A stretch of 64,000 nucleotides of DNA from CAZENU01 sp965222125 (GTDB taxonomy: Bacteria > Chloroflexota > Dehalococcoidia > Lucifugimonadales > CAZENU01): assembly GCA_965222125.1 (NCBI GenBank), contig CBDCTC010000006.1:248001-312000 (forward strand), in the 5' to 3' direction. Both the position numbers and the translations under genes were made by a program. Position 1 is the stretch's first letter; each line of letters opens with the position of its first letter. A model generated the notes under the pieces. The model worked only from the letters and a program-made list of their open reading frames with translations. It ran no database searches and was not told the origin of the DNA. Below are positions 63,652 to 64,000 of this stretch, piece by piece.

Positions 63652-64000
63652 TAGCATCCTGTCTCTGAAGTTAGTGGCATAAGTGTTCGGTAGCTGGTAT
63701 TCTCCTGAGAGTTCATGTGAGGAGGATTCACATGCGTCTTGGTCGACCAACCCCACCGTTGACGCTCACCGACGATGAAAGGGAGACACTGGGACAGTGG
63801 GCGCGCAGGCCCAAGACGGCGCAAGCGTTGGCCCAGCGGGCCCGAATGGTTGTGGAATGTTCTAAGGGCAAGACGAACACCGCTGTGGCCGCGGAGTTGA
63901 GAGTGTCGCAAGCGACGGTTGGCAAGTGGAGGTCTCGGTTCTTGGAGAGTCGACTGGACGGACTGGTGGATGAAGCAAGGCCTGGCAGACCCCGCACTGT
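63652..64000 (+). mobile_element. IS630-type element, start, continues beyond window
   Basis: Begins TAGCATCCTGTCTCTGAAGT, close to the right end of the split IS630 copy (GTGTCCTGTCTCTGAAG) with two substitutions in the outermost bases. It carries the intact N-terminal half of the same transposase and runs off the window. Confidence 0.75.
63732..64000 (+). CDS. IS630 transposase, N-terminal part (cut by window end)
   Basis: ATG 63732 behind GGAGG encodes MRLGRPTPPLTLTDDERETL, RMVVECSKGKTNTAVAAELR and VSQATVGKWRSRFLESRLDG to the last base. It is the uninterrupted version of the copy split between 40709 and 48866, from which it differs at a few residues (TDDE versus SDDE, RPKT versus RSKT). 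The catalytic part lies outside the window. Confidence 0.82.
   Translation, partial: MRLGRPTPPLTLTDDERETLGQWARRPKTAQALAQRARMVVECSKGKTNTAVAAELRVSQATVGKWRSRFLESRLDGLVDEARPGRPRT

Overview
The window looks like a high-GC bacterial chromosome. The mix of family-level genes fits a heterotrophic Chloroflexota lineage of the SAR202/Dehalococcoidia type: amidohydrolase, gamma-glutamyltransferase, HpcH/HpaI aldolase, PIG-L, DapA-like and DegT-like enzymes, many short-chain dehydrogenases, MaoC dehydratases and a FabL-type enoyl reductase. No rRNA, tRNA or marker gene was seen, so the taxonomy is inference only.

Region 1 (1-17.6 kb) is a metabolic block of intact genes: small-molecule catabolism enzymes, two paralogous P-loop nucleotide-kinase-like proteins (one without the Walker A lysine), a complete ISNCY-type insertion sequence, a DSD1-type PLP enzyme and a sugar aminotransferase-like enzyme. 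Region 2 (17.6-20.3 kb) is a minus-strand set of secreted or lipoprotein genes (IPT/TIG-like, FN3-like, leucine-rich-repeat remnant) broken by in-frame stops and a frameshift. Region 3 (20.5-35.8 kb) is again intact: a GT39-like membrane glycosyltransferase with zinc ribbons, FolC, a beta-ketoacyl synthase, an alcohol dehydrogenase, a TPR lipoprotein, a fatty-acid type block (two MaoC-like dehydratases, FabG-like, nucleotidyltransferase-like, FabL-like), YgfZ and an A-type iron-sulfur carrier.

Region 4 (35.9-39.3 kb) is a Dcm-Vsr island with two further unrecognised genes, each carrying a frameshift. Region 5 (39.4-49 kb) is a nest of insertion sequences. An IS5-type element sits against an IS630 element, which is split by about 7 kb containing three tandem copies (A, B, C) of a truncated IS1380 unit. 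Copies A and C each carry an IS1182 insertion at the same site. The IS630 had landed in an hsdS gene. Region 6 (49-54 kb) is a damaged type I restriction-modification locus with a Phd-VapC pair between hsdM and hsdS remnants, a second IS630 element, a DUF4160/DUF2442 pair and a second hsdS-hsdM pair with frameshifts.

Region 7 (54.2-64 kb) is an integrative-element-like area: small secreted proteins, a ribbon-helix-helix protein with a truncated serine recombinase, an XRE/ImmA regulator-protease pair diverging from a tandem array of paralogous helix-turn-helix modules, a broken DUF3800 gene, a group II intron with no reverse transcriptase, a degenerate IS21 element and the start of another IS630 copy running off the window. 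Apparent frameshifts and nonsense codons are concentrated in regions 2, 4, 6 and 7 and nearly absent from the metabolic blocks. This argues for real decay of accessory DNA more than uniform sequencing error, although error cannot be excluded.
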